Below are positions 16,309 to 25,209 of a stretch of 64,000 bases of DNA, piece by piece (position 1 is the stretch's first letter; each line of letters starts with the position of its first letter). Source of the DNA: a bacterium (GTDB lineage: Bacteria; Ratteibacteria; UBA8468; B48-G9; JAFGKM01). Where the stretch lies: NCBI GenBank assembly GCA_023230585.1, contig JALNXB010000001.1, forward strand, positions 1 to 64,000, written 5' to 3'. A model generated the notes under the pieces. It did not search any database. It was not told the origin of the DNA and saw only the letters and a program-made list of their open reading frames with translations. Both the position numbers and the translations under genes were made by a program.

Positions 16309-16383
16309 TTGACAAAACAAAGAGCAAGGGAGTAAAATAATATAAGAATTGAATCAAACAATTTATGTAAGATAATTATCTTA
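16309..16383 (+). promoter_or_regulatory. Promoter plus 16-bp palindrome upstream of prepilin cassette 1
   Basis: TTGACA (16309-16314), an 18-bp spacer and TAAAAT (16333-16338) are followed at 16368-16383 by the perfect palindrome TAAGATAATTATCTTA. The same order and near-identical spacing occurs before the second cassette (48558-48634). The palindrome is a plausible regulator-binding site, and a conserved leader follows it. Confidence 0.55.
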
Positions 16384-16471
16384 TATTAACTGTACAATGA
16401 CCCCGTATAACAAGTATACTCCTTTGAAAAGCTCCCAAAAAACAAAATGGGGTAAAAAGGGGGTGAGAGAA

Positions 16472-17299
16472 ATGAGGAACAATGAAGGGTTTACTCTTAT
16501 AGAATTACTTGTAGTTATAGCCATTATTGCAATTCTTGCTTCTATGCTTCTGCCAGCTTTGGCAAGAGCAAGAGAAGAAGCAAGAAGGAAGGTTTGCCTT
16601 GCTAACCTCAAACAACTTGGTGTAGTTTTACACATCTACGCTCAAGATTGGGGAGGCTGGTTTCCTATCCTTGAACCAAGGCAAGGACATAGTGAAAGAA
16701 CAATGGTAAACAGGTCTCTTTCTCTATTGACAGGGCAGACCGACCCTGATAACCCTGGTCTTGAAAGCCCGCCTTATGTTACTGACTATAAATTGTTTAT
16801 CTGTCCAAGTTCAAGTGTTGATGAACCTTCTCTTGATGGAAAACTTGTCCGCACTGCTTCAACCGCCTACTCAACAGCCGATAGTACTTGTTCCTATGCT
16901 TATGCGTTTGGGCTTAATATTCAAACCCATCCAGATACTTGTATTATGGCAGACCAGAAATCAGGAGAGTATGCTTGGGATAGAGTTCCTGCTTCTTCCC
17001 AAAAATATAGACCTTTAAGTTTTGGAAAACCTAACAGTAACGATGCTCGAGCCCACAACCACTACGATGCTGGCGTTAATGTTTTATATGTTGGAGGGCA
17101 CGCTAAATGGCTTGCAAGGCATAGCATACAAGCTTCTACAGTATCGTGCCACAAGATATTCCTAACTGGGCAAATTTTCTTGGGAATAACTCATCAGCCT
17201 ATGGAACATTTGGTGGTGGAGATGTTGGTTCCCTACGTGAACTCTATTCTTCTTATTGATTGGGCAACTATGCTCAAAAAACAACAGCATAAAAATTAA
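16472..17299 (+). CDS. A-type prepilin-like protein, cassette 1 (C-terminus frameshifted)
   Basis: The start at 16472 follows AGGGGGTGAGAGAA; the longer frame from 16397 lies in the conserved leader. The protein has NEGFTLIELLVVIAII, then ARREVC-type and NLKQLGVVLHIYAQDWGGW, NRSLSLLTGQ, PPYVTDYKLFICPS, TCSYAYAFGLNIQTHPDT and GVNVLYVGGHAKW. It parallels the protein at 48728 throughout. After KW the frame is wrong: another frame from about 17125 reads VPQDIPNW ... GSLRELYSSY and ends at TGA 17259, matching DVPNC ... TTLRDLYTEY of the paralogue. So a one-base indel between about 17122 and 17150 replaced the natural C-terminus with an unrelated one of similar length ending at 17299. Confidence 0.8.
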   Translation: MRNNEGFTLIELLVVIAIIAILASMLLPALARAREEARRKVCLANLKQLGVVLHIYAQDWGGWFPILEPRQGHSERTMVNRSLSLLTGQTDPDNPGLESPPYVTDYKLFICPSSSVDEPSLDGKLVRTASTAYSTADSTCSYAYAFGLNIQTHPDTCIMADQKSGEYAWDRVPASSQKYRPLSFGKPNSNDARAHNHYDAGVNVLYVGGHAKWLARHSIQASTVSCHKIFLTGQIFLGITHQPMEHLVVEMLVPYVNSILLIDWATMLKKQQHKN

Positions 17300-17372
17300 G
17301 GAACTATAACAATAAATTAAGACTCCTTTTAACGACAAAAAGGTCAGTTTGGAGTCAAGAGAGGTGAGAATA

Positions 17373-18059
17373 ATGAAAAAGAGGGAAGGGTTTACTCTTA
17401 TAGAACTTCTTGTAGTAATAGCCATAATAGCCATACTGGCGGGTATGCTTCTGCCTGCTTTGAGTAAAGCAAGAGCAAGAGCAAAGAGTGCTGTCTGTAT
17501 AAATAATCTTAAACAGATTGGGTTAGGATTACATATGTATATGAACGACTGGAACGGACATCTCTGGTTAGCACAATGGGCAGGTACTCCGTTCAGCAAG
17601 TATTTATCTGACCAAACATTTGCGTGTCCAGCATACCCTCCTTATGAGTATTCTGCCAGCACTGCAAACCAGAGATACGGATACAGAGCAGCGGGATATA
17701 CCAACTCAACATTGTTTAGAAACACTGGAGGATATTACGGAATTTTAAGCAAAAGAATAGAATATCCTGAAAAGTTTTTTCTTATAGCAGATACTGTGCA
17801 GGCAAACCCTAACGCTTCTGCTTCTACAAAATGGAAACAGATCCGTTATTGCCGTTCTTCTGCCCTCGCTGATACTGATCCACATAGTGATGGGGCTATA
17901 CATTTTAGGCATAACAACCTTGCCAATCTACTATTTCTTGATGGACATGTTGAATCGTTAACTCCCAATACTTTCAACACATATGAAAAATTATGGACAG
18001 TATCAACTGGGAAATGGATTGTTGTTATGCAGAACGGTTCAGTGAATGATTTACAGTAA
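17373..18059 (+). CDS. B-type prepilin-like protein, cassette 1
   Basis: This 228-residue protein starts at 17373 after AGAGGTGAGAATA, the same ribosome-binding context as its paralogue at 49525. It has the prepilin motif REGFTLIELLVVIAII, the helix end LLPALSKARARAKSAVCINNLKQIGLGLHMY, FACPAYPPYEYSAST, YGYRAAGYT, and the C-terminal pair IHFRHNNLANLLFLDGHVESLTPNTF. The FRH and DGHVE elements are hallmarks of the secreted prepilin-like family with an H-x9-DG module. It lies between the A-type protein and a polysaccharide-lyase-like gene. The same order is repeated at 48728-54515. The cassette probably forms a surface structure tied to the lyase (inference). Confidence 0.83.
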   Translation: MKKREGFTLIELLVVIAIIAILAGMLLPALSKARARAKSAVCINNLKQIGLGLHMYMNDWNGHLWLAQWAGTPFSKYLSDQTFACPAYPPYEYSASTANQRYGYRAAGYTNSTLFRNTGGYYGILSKRIEYPEKFFLIADTVQANPNASASTKWKQIRYCRSSALADTDPHSDGAIHFRHNNLANLLFLDGHVESLTPNTFNTYEKLWTVSTGKWIVVMQNGSVNDLQ

Positions 18060-18105
18060 AGAATTATAAGAGTTATTCTTCCTTCCCCGTAAGAGCAAGA
18101 GTTAG

Positions 18106-20742
18106 ATGAAAAAAATTATAGGTTTCTATTTTTTATTATCTCTTTTTGTTATAAACAGTTGGGCAGAAACTCCTTTATTAGAGAAAATTTCTACATATAA
18201 GGACGTTTTTGAAAAAGCTCGCAGGGTCTATCTGCGAGACAAGACTGTTGACACGTCTTTTGCTCACCGCAGAGAGATTATATATTCCCAAGCGCAAACA
18301 TATTTTCGCCAAGCCCTTGAGTTGGCAAAAAACGATAAAGAAAAAATTGAAGCTATCCTTGCTATTGGAGAGATGCAGTTATATGATAGGAACGAAACAG
18401 ACTTTTCTGGTATAAGAAAAGAATTTGAACGGTTGTTGACATTTTCTACTCTCACCTCTAAACAAAAAGGAGAAGCGTATCTTGTAATAGGGGAGACTTA
18501 TGTTGGAGAAGCAAACTGGGAAGAAGCAAGAACATACTTCAAAAAAGCCAAAGAGATAGGTCTTGTTGCGCCCGCAAGATTGGCAACCGCTATATCTTAT
18601 ATCAAAGAAAGGAATTATCCCGCAGGGCGCAGAGAACTTATTCTGCTTATTGAAGAAAAACCTTCCAACACTCAGATAAACTTTATAGCAAAATCTTACC
18701 TATACTCAATAGACATTCTTCCTTCTATAAGTATGGAACGCCCCCGTCTTTTTCTTAATAGAACGCTTTGGTCTACTATAAAAAAGAGAGCTATAGAAGA
18801 AGAGAAAGATTATTTTAACCGTTTAAAAAAACAGGTTGAAGTTCTTGAAATGTGGCAGATAAAGCAAGGAGATTTTGGAGTAAATCTTTTAACTGCGGCT
18901 TTTATTTACAAAGTAACAGAAGACCCTCTTATCCTTGAGAAAATAAAGGCGATGTTTCGGGTAACACTCGATTATTATTTAAGCCGTAAATCTGATGGTA
19001 TACGCGCTTACTCAAGAATAGCTACTTCAACTACTTTAGATTGGATGTGGGAATATTTAACCCCTCAAGAAAGGCAATCTTTTGCTTCAGATTTATTAAG
19101 GTATGCTTATGGAATGTATCTTGAAGATAAAATACAACTGCGGATAGACCTCCAACCGTGGTATTATACTCAGAATATGTTCTGGTATACAGGACTTGCT
19201 CTTATAGATAAAGAGTTAAGCGAACCTGACTATTTTCGTGCTTTGACATTATTAGGTCAAGGGTACCATTGTAATGTTAACATTTTTAAGCATATCTTAG
19301 ATATGTCTGGCGACGATGGAGCTTGGCATCTTAAACCTGATTACGCTTTTGCGCATATCTCAACATTTTTATGGACTTTTGCTCATACGTGGCATTCTGC
19401 AATGGATAGAGAGGTGCCTGCAGAATGGGTACATATACTTAACCCTGATTATGCGTTAAGAAATTTTCTTGGGTTTGAAGGCAATATGATACGCCATTTT
19501 GGGTACGCACGTTCGTGGGGAACAAAAACAAATAGTCCTACTTTATATTATGATCTAATGAACCATTCTATACATTTTTTTTATAAATCAAACCCTGATT
19601 ACGCTTCTATAGCTGGACATTTAAAAAAACGGATAGAAAAACAGTGTGAAGCACATATAAAATATGACCCTGAAATATATACAGGCATATTCCCTATTAA
19701 CAAATTCCTTTTAACAGGTATTGATTCCGCACCGGCTCCTGCTATTCCTAAAGGAATGCCTATAGCACGCCATTTTGAAGATGGTGGTCTTGTTCTTATG
19801 TCCTCAGGGTTTGGCGAAGAAGATACCTACGTTCTTTTTTCTGCAGGAGGTGGAAAAATTAGTTCAGACGATTATGACACAACACATTTTAGTATATATA
19901 AACAGGGAGATTTAGCTCTCGACAGTGGTTCTGGCAACCTTGGGGAGCATACAGCAAAATATGCTCGCCAAACAGTAGCTCATAATGGGGTGCTTATACA
20001 TTTACCAGGTGAAAACAATTATGGTGGTCAGGATCGGATAACACAGTTTGCAAAAGTACTTGCCTTTGAAACAAGTCCTTATTTTAGTTATGTAGCAACA
20101 GATGCTACCGGTACATACAATCCCAACAAATGTAAAGAGATGGTCAGACAGTTTATATACCTGAACCCTAACCATTTTATTGTGTTTGATAGGGTTGTTT
20201 CTTCTAAAGCTGAATATAAAAAAGAATGGCTTTTACATACATCAAACCAACCAGAAATTATAGGGAACGAATTTAAAGCAGAACAAGGTGAAGGTCGTAT
20301 ATTCTGCCGTACTTTATATCCTTTAGATGCAGTTGTAGAGAAAATTGGTGGAGAAGGGAAAGAGTTTTGGGTAGACGGAAAAAATTGGGCGCCTACCGCA
20401 TATCTAACAAGGCTGAATATGAAAGGAAGTAGTGCTACTGATACATTAGGGAGATGGAGAGTGGAAGTAAGCCCTAAGGTAGCAAAAGAAGAAGACTCTT
20501 TCCTACATTTTATACAGGTATCTGATAAAACAATTGAAAATATGTCAGAAAGCAGAGTATCTGAGAAACAAGGTGTTTTTACAGTCTTGTTTACCTATGG
20601 GGATTTCAATTATGAGATAACAGTAAATAAGACAGGAGACATAGGTGGTCACATAAAAATTAAAGAAAAGAACAGAATAGTTGTTGACCGCCCATTAGCC
20701 GATAATATAATGGCTCAAAAAGAGCTTGCTTTACAACAATAA
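18106..20742 (+). CDS. Heparinase II/III-like polysaccharide lyase, exported
   Basis: This 878-residue secreted protein has a signal peptide (1-20, FLLSLFVINSWAE). An alpha-helical TPR-like part follows (about 30-185, e.g. RQALELAKNDKEKIEA). Next is an alpha/alpha-toroid region of alginate/heparinase lyase type (about 210-555, with MERPRLFLNRTLW, DWMWEYLTPQER and SGDDGAWHLKPDYAFAH). A heparinase II/III-type beta-sandwich completes it (about 560-860, with GGLVLMSSGFGEEDTYVLFSAGG, SSDDYDTTHFSIYKQGDLALDSGSGN and RQTVAHNGVLIH). Such enzymes cleave uronic-acid polysaccharides by beta-elimination outside the cytoplasm, giving unsaturated uronates that could feed the KDG/KDPG genes at 29052-32277. 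It closes prepilin cassette 1. The exact substrate cannot be told. The ribosome-binding site is weak. Confidence 0.82.
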   Translation: MKKIIGFYFLLSLFVINSWAETPLLEKISTYKDVFEKARRVYLRDKTVDTSFAHRREIIYSQAQTYFRQALELAKNDKEKIEAILAIGEMQLYDRNETDFSGIRKEFERLLTFSTLTSKQKGEAYLVIGETYVGEANWEEARTYFKKAKEIGLVAPARLATAISYIKERNYPAGRRELILLIEEKPSNTQINFIAKSYLYSIDILPSISMERPRLFLNRTLWSTIKKRAIEEEKDYFNRLKKQVEVLEMWQIKQGDFGVNLLTAAFIYKVTEDPLILEKIKAMFRVTLDYYLSRKSDGIRAYSRIATSTTLDWMWEYLTPQERQSFASDLLRYAYGMYLEDKIQLRIDLQPWYYTQNMFWYTGLALIDKELSEPDYFRALTLLGQGYHCNVNIFKHILDMSGDDGAWHLKPDYAFAHISTFLWTFAHTWHSAMDREVPAEWVHILNPDYALRNFLGFEGNMIRHFGYARSWGTKTNSPTLYYDLMNHSIHFFYKSNPDYASIAGHLKKRIEKQCEAHIKYDPEIYTGIFPINKFLLTGIDSAPAPAIPKGMPIARHFEDGGLVLMSSGFGEEDTYVLFSAGGGKISSDDYDTTHFSIYKQGDLALDSGSGNLGEHTAKYARQTVAHNGVLIHLPGENNYGGQDRITQFAKVLAFETSPYFSYVATDATGTYNPNKCKEMVRQFIYLNPNHFIVFDRVVSSKAEYKKEWLLHTSNQPEIIGNEFKAEQGEGRIFCRTLYPLDAVVEKIGGEGKEFWVDGKNWAPTAYLTRLNMKGSSATDTLGRWRVEVSPKVAKEEDSFLHFIQVSDKTIENMSESRVSEKQGVFTVLFTYGDFNYEITVNKTGDIGGHIKIKEKNRIVVDRPLADNIMAQKELALQQ

Positions 20743-20803
20743 AACCCTTAACTTCTCATAGAAAAAAATTGGTAATTCAACTTTGAAATCAGGAGAAACT
20801 TAA

Positions 20804-21739
20804 ATGTCACAAAAAGTTACAATAAGTAATATTAGTATGGCTCCTCCAAGAACAGATACTACCAGAACAATTCAAGAGATAGTGGAAGGGATGATCTCTC
20901 ATATTGGTTATAAATTAGAGAATGTACTTCCCAACAGACCCGACCTTATAGTATTACCTGAACATTGTGATACTCCTGCGAACCTTAATGAGAAGATGTC
21001 TAAAGAATATGATGAAGTGAAAGGAGAACAGTTTCTCAATTTTTTTAAAGATATATCTAAAAAATATAACACATATATTGCTTATTCTGCAGGCAGGAAA
21101 GATAAGAACGGGGATTGGAGAAATTCTACCGTTATAATAGATAGAACTGGAGGTATTGCAGGAGAATATAATAAAAACCATTTAGTTATTACTGAAAACA
21201 CAAGAGATAAAACTCTTTACGGGACTGAAGCGCCTATTATTCAATGCGATTTTGGAACTGTTGCGTGTGTTATATGTTTTGACCTAAATTTTACCGACCT
21301 GTTATATAAATATGCCAAATTAAGACCTGATATACTGATATTCTCTTCTGCTTACCACGGAGGATTGATGCAGGCATATTGGGCTTATGCTTGTCGTGCC
21401 TATTTTGTTGGAGCGCTGAAAGGAGGGTTGGGAACAATTCTTTCTCCTGTAGGGAATATCGTTGCTTCAACTACCAACTACTATGATTTTGTAACCGCAA
21501 CAGTGAACCTTGATTGTTGCCTTGTACATATCTCAGGACATTCAAGCAAATTTAGGGCAATGAAAAAGAAGTATGGTGAAGGTGTAACAGTTTATGACCC
21601 TGGACATTTAGGTTGTGTGTTGATTGCAAACAATATAGAAGGGATAACTATTAAAGATATTATTCAAGAATTTGATATAGAGTTGTTAGACCAATATTTT
21701 GCAAGGTCACTGAAACATCGTAACGAAAATACCAAATAA
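20804..21739 (+). CDS. Carbon-nitrogen hydrolase (nitrilase superfamily)
   Basis: This 311-residue cytoplasmic enzyme shows the nitrilase triad: Glu53 in DLIVLPEHCD, Lys124 in GEYNKNHLV, and Cys158 in GTVACVICFDLNF. These enzymes hydrolyse amides, nitriles or carbamoyl groups. The opening motif, with SNISMAPPRTDTTR in place of the usual short beta strand, resembles members found in glycan-use clusters of PVC bacteria, where the substrate is generally unknown. AGGAGAAAC precedes the start. It stands 61 nt after the lyase gene and may share its transcript. It is followed by a convergent gene. Confidence 0.85.
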   Translation: MSQKVTISNISMAPPRTDTTRTIQEIVEGMISHIGYKLENVLPNRPDLIVLPEHCDTPANLNEKMSKEYDEVKGEQFLNFFKDISKKYNTYIAYSAGRKDKNGDWRNSTVIIDRTGGIAGEYNKNHLVITENTRDKTLYGTEAPIIQCDFGTVACVICFDLNFTDLLYKYAKLRPDILIFSSAYHGGLMQAYWAYACRAYFVGALKGGLGTILSPVGNIVASTTNYYDFVTATVNLDCCLVHISGHSSKFRAMKKKYGEGVTVYDPGHLGCVLIANNIEGITIKDIIQEFDIELLDQYFARSLKHRNENTK

Positions 21740-21815
21740 AAGAAAAAAGGTTCAGCTAATTATGAAAACAATATGTAACCTTCACCTATTAACTATAATG
21801 TCACCCTCTATTACA

Positions 21816-22310
21816 TTATTTGACTGGAATCATTGGTAACAGAGAGGTTTCTGTGTCTGGTTTCTCTGCCTCTTTCATTTCGCTTAATATCTCACCAGTA
21901 ATATCTCTACCTCCAACAAGAAGGCTTTTTTTATCAAGTACGTAGTTGTATCCTTTACTTTTAGCTATTCTCTGCACATCTTCCAAGACTTTTGACATAG
22001 CTTCTTCTTGTAGTTGTCCTGCAAGTTGTTGAAGTTGCATATACAACTTTTGTTGTTCTTCCACCTTTGATTCTCCGCCCAGTTTAGCAAATTCTTTTTG
22101 AACAGCTTCTGATTCACGCTGAAATTTTACCATTGCTTGTTTAAATGCAGGGTGTTCACCCATAATACGTTCAAAATCAGCTGATGCAATTGACACAGAT
22201 TTACCAACAATTTTGTTGCCGGCTGTGAGTAGAAATATTATTCCCAGAACAAATATTAACGCAATCAGCAACAAATTAGCAGTCTTTTTTTCCTTCAATA
22301 CGTTTGACAT
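21816..22310 (-). CDS. Skp/OmpH-like periplasmic chaperone family protein
   Basis: This 164-residue protein has an N-terminal membrane or signal segment (about 11-30, NLLLIALIFVLGIIFLL). It continues with the OmpH/Skp pattern: an early strand around VSIASADFERIMGEHPAFKQA, a long charged coiled-coil (about 60-115, QRESEAVQKEFAKLGG ... QLQEEAMSK), and the terminal KVLEDVQRIAKSKGYNYVLDKKSLLVGG. Skp holds outer-membrane proteins in the periplasm, so this supports a Gram-negative envelope. The start at 22310 is chosen because AAGGAGAAAGTG precedes it on the minus strand; the longer frame from 22364 adds 18 residues without a ribosome-binding site. The leading segment may stay as a membrane anchor. 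Confidence 0.75.
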   Translation of the reverse strand: MSNVLKEKKTANLLLIALIFVLGIIFLLTAGNKIVGKSVSIASADFERIMGEHPAFKQAMVKFQRESEAVQKEFAKLGGESKVEEQQKLYMQLQQLAGQLQEEAMSKVLEDVQRIAKSKGYNYVLDKKSLLVGGRDITGEILSEMKEAEKPDTETSLLPMIPVK

Positions 22311-22428
22311 CACTTTCTCCTTTATGGTAGTTAAAATACCTTTTGATGTGTTAAATAGTATCATAAAGATTAAAAAAAATCCAATTATTACAAAGAAGGT
22401 TTTATATTCTCTCTCCCCTATATAAAAA

Positions 22429-22457
22429 TTGACAATAAACCATAAATATGTTAAAAT
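22429..22457 (+). promoter_or_regulatory. Promoter of the 22530-28127 operon
   Basis: TTGACA (22429-22434), a 17-bp spacer and TAAAAT (22452-22457) lie about 70 nt upstream of the first gene in the divergent gap shared with the Skp-like gene. Confidence 0.6.
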
Positions 22458-22529
22458 CGTAAGAGATTTAGTGTGTTATCACACAAGTTCACCCCTATAT
22501 AAACAAACTTTAAATAAACTGGAGGGAAA

Positions 22530-25190
22530 ATGGCTCGTTACACTGATTTTGAACTTCCTATAGTGGTTTCTGGAGTTAGATTTCGCAACCCTTTTTATGT
22601 TTCCTCTGGACCTACCACAATGACTATTGAACAACTAGAAAAAATAAGAGATTGCGGTTGGGGAGCTGCAAGCCTTAAACTTACTGTCTACCCTCTTCCA
22701 TATATAAATAGAGCCCCCAGATATGGGTACTACCCCAATAGTGGTATCTTTTCTTTTACAGCAGAAAAGAGGCTTCTTCTTGATGAGTTATTAAAATTGA
22801 TAGAAGAAGGTAAGAAAAAAACACCTGAATTAGTTCTTTTTGCAAATATTACTTACGCAGGCGACAAAGGTCCGGAAGGATGGGCTGAGATGGCTAAAAA
22901 ATGTGAGTCTGCTGGAGTTGATATTATAGAGTTAAATATGTGTTGCCCCAATATGTCTTTTAATGTTGAGGTATCCGGAGAAGATAAAGGTGGACCTAAG
23001 ACAGGGGCAAGTATGGGAAAAGAGCAAGGTGTAGCAACTCAAATTGTTAGTTCTGTTAAATCTGCAATAAAAATTCCTCTATTTTTAAAACTGACTCCTG
23101 AAGGAGGTCAGATAGGCAAAATTGCTAAAGCAGCGTTTGAAGCAGGCGCTGATGTTGTTGGAGGTACGGCTAACCGTCTTGGAGTGCCCCCTATTAATCT
23201 GGACGACCCTACACGCTCTATGTACTACCTTCAGAAAGAGATAGGAATGGCTTGTTTAGCTGGAAAATGGTTAAAACCGCTTGCACTTAGAGATGTGTAT
23301 GAGATGCGAAAAAACTGTGGCCCAGATAAGGTTCTTACTGGGGTTGGAGGTGTCTCTGATTGGCAAGACGCTGTTGAAATGGTTATGTGTGGTGCTGATT
23401 TAATAGGTATTTGTGCTGAAACTCTTGTCAGAGGGTTTGGGTTTTTCCCTGAACTTCTTTATGGATTTAAAAAATATATGACAGATAAAGGGTACCAAAC
23501 AACAAGAGATATGAGAGATATCCTTGTACCTGCTATAACTTCTGCGCCAGAACTTACCCTTTACCCTGGCAACGCAAGAATCAAAGACCCTCGCCCTGTA
23601 GCTCCTTGTATTTTCAATTGTCCAAATTCTGTACCTGCCCAAGGGTATATCCGAAGGGTAGCAGAAGGACGGTACGAAGAAGCATACCAATTGATAATGT
23701 CTAAATCTCCGTTACAATCAATTTGTGGCAAGATTTGCGACTACCCTTGTGAATCTGCATGTACAAGAGGGCTGAAAGATGAACCGATAATGATAAGAGA
23801 GATAAAACGGTTTGTTCTGAATATGGCAGAAGAGAAAGGCTGGAAACCAAATATTTTGAATAAAAAAGGGACACCGAAGCAAGACAAAGTTGCGGTGGTG
23901 GGTTCTGGTCCTGCTGGGATTGCTACTGCATTTGACCTTGCACGAGCTGGGTATAAGGTAACTATTTTTGAAGCTGCTCCAAAGGCAGGCGGGATGTTAC
24001 GTTACGGGATTCCTGCGTTTAGGTTAAACGATGAAGAACTGGATAAAGAAATTGATACGTTGTTAAACTTGGGTGTAGAGATAAAAACAGAGATGGTTAT
24101 GGAGAAAGATTTTACTGTGCAATCCCTTAAAGATAAAGGTTACAAATCTGTGTTTATAGGTATAGGAGCTCAAAAAGGCACAAAACTTAATGTCCCCGGC
24201 GAAACAAACTCTAAAGGATGTATGGATGCAGTATCTTTTTTGAAAGACCCTCATTCAAAGAAAGAGAATGTTGAAGGTAAACGGGTGGCAGTGATAGGTG
24301 GCGGGTTTACGGCTGTTGATGCAGCCAGAACAGCGTTAAGATTAGGTGCTGCAGAAGTTTTTATTTTATACAGACGAACCCGGGATGAGATGCCCGCAAC
24401 AGAGCAAGAAGTTTGGGAAGCAGAAGAAGAAGGCGTAAAGATTATGTACCTTGCAGCACCTGTCGAAATAGTCTCAGAAGAAGGTTGTTTGAAAGGTATC
24501 AGACTTGTTAATTATATCCTTGAAGAAAAAGTTGATATAAGCGGTCGCAGAAGACCTATTGAGGTATGTGGGACTGAATTTATTCTTAGGGCTGAATGTT
24601 TGATAACTGCTCTTGGGCAATGGGTAGAAGCAGGTACTCTACCTGTAGACGAAAAGGGTTACATAAAGGCTGACCCTTTAACCTGTGCGGTTGACATTGA
24701 AGGAGTCTACGCTGGCGGTGATTGTGTGTCTGGTCCTGCTGATGTTATTCAAGCTATTGCTATGGGTAAAAGGGCTGCTGTCTCTATAGATAAGTTTCTT
24801 TCTGGTGAAGAAAAAGCGTTTTTAGAGTATGCACCTGTTGACATAGAAGCTGATAAAGAGAGGGTTCTTCTTTTACACGGTAAAGAACCGAGAGCTTGGA
24901 GACCTAAAATAGAGAATCGACCTGCTTTAGAAAGGGCAAAAGATTTTGATGGTTATGCTCCTGTTTTAACAGAAGAACAGGCGGTCAAAGAAGCGTCTCG
25001 TTGTCTTGCTTGTGGTTGTGGTGCAGGGTGCGAAATATGCGTTGAGTTGTGTAAGATGTTTGCTAACAAACTTGATGATAACGGCAGGATATATGTTGAT
25101 GAAGAAAAATGTGTAGCTTGCGGTATGTGTATACAGAGGTGCCCCAACAAAACCCTTGAGATGATACAGACTGACGATAAACCGATTTAA
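22530..25190 (+). CDS. Dihydropyrimidine-dehydrogenase-like fusion (PreA-type FMN domain, then PreT-type flavoprotein, then 4Fe-4S)
   Basis: This 886-residue multidomain oxidoreductase begins with an FMN dihydroorotate/dihydropyrimidine dehydrogenase barrel (about 1-350, DIIELNMCCPNM, GGTANRLG). A cysteine-rich GltD-type Fe-S segment follows (about 355-445, CIFNCPNSVPAQGYIRR, CGKICDYPCESACTRG). The FAD/NAD(P) module comes next (about 450-740, VAVVGSGPAGIATA, VAVIGGGFTAVDAARTA, GVYAGGDCVSGP). The tail has CLACGCGAGCEICVELC and CVACGMCIQRCP for 4Fe-4S centres. Animal DPD has the reverse order. The catalytic cysteine of the DPD loop (LACGQ) aligns with ASMGK, suggesting serine or another base. 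Pyrimidine reduction is possible, but the sugar-oxidoreductase operon leaves the substrate open. Ribosome-binding site GGAGG. Confidence 0.8.
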   Translation: MARYTDFELPIVVSGVRFRNPFYVSSGPTTMTIEQLEKIRDCGWGAASLKLTVYPLPYINRAPRYGYYPNSGIFSFTAEKRLLLDELLKLIEEGKKKTPELVLFANITYAGDKGPEGWAEMAKKCESAGVDIIELNMCCPNMSFNVEVSGEDKGGPKTGASMGKEQGVATQIVSSVKSAIKIPLFLKLTPEGGQIGKIAKAAFEAGADVVGGTANRLGVPPINLDDPTRSMYYLQKEIGMACLAGKWLKPLALRDVYEMRKNCGPDKVLTGVGGVSDWQDAVEMVMCGADLIGICAETLVRGFGFFPELLYGFKKYMTDKGYQTTRDMRDILVPAITSAPELTLYPGNARIKDPRPVAPCIFNCPNSVPAQGYIRRVAEGRYEEAYQLIMSKSPLQSICGKICDYPCESACTRGLKDEPIMIREIKRFVLNMAEEKGWKPNILNKKGTPKQDKVAVVGSGPAGIATAFDLARAGYKVTIFEAAPKAGGMLRYGIPAFRLNDEELDKEIDTLLNLGVEIKTEMVMEKDFTVQSLKDKGYKSVFIGIGAQKGTKLNVPGETNSKGCMDAVSFLKDPHSKKENVEGKRVAVIGGGFTAVDAARTALRLGAAEVFILYRRTRDEMPATEQEVWEAEEEGVKIMYLAAPVEIVSEEGCLKGIRLVNYILEEKVDISGRRRPIEVCGTEFILRAECLITALGQWVEAGTLPVDEKGYIKADPLTCAVDIEGVYAGGDCVSGPADVIQAIAMGKRAAVSIDKFLSGEEKAFLEYAPVDIEADKERVLLLHGKEPRAWRPKIENRPALERAKDFDGYAPVLTEEQAVKEASRCLACGCGAGCEICVELCKMFANKLDDNGRIYVDEEKCVACGMCIQRCPNKTLEMIQTDDKPI

Positions 25191-25209
25191 TTTATAAGGA
25201 GATAAAACT

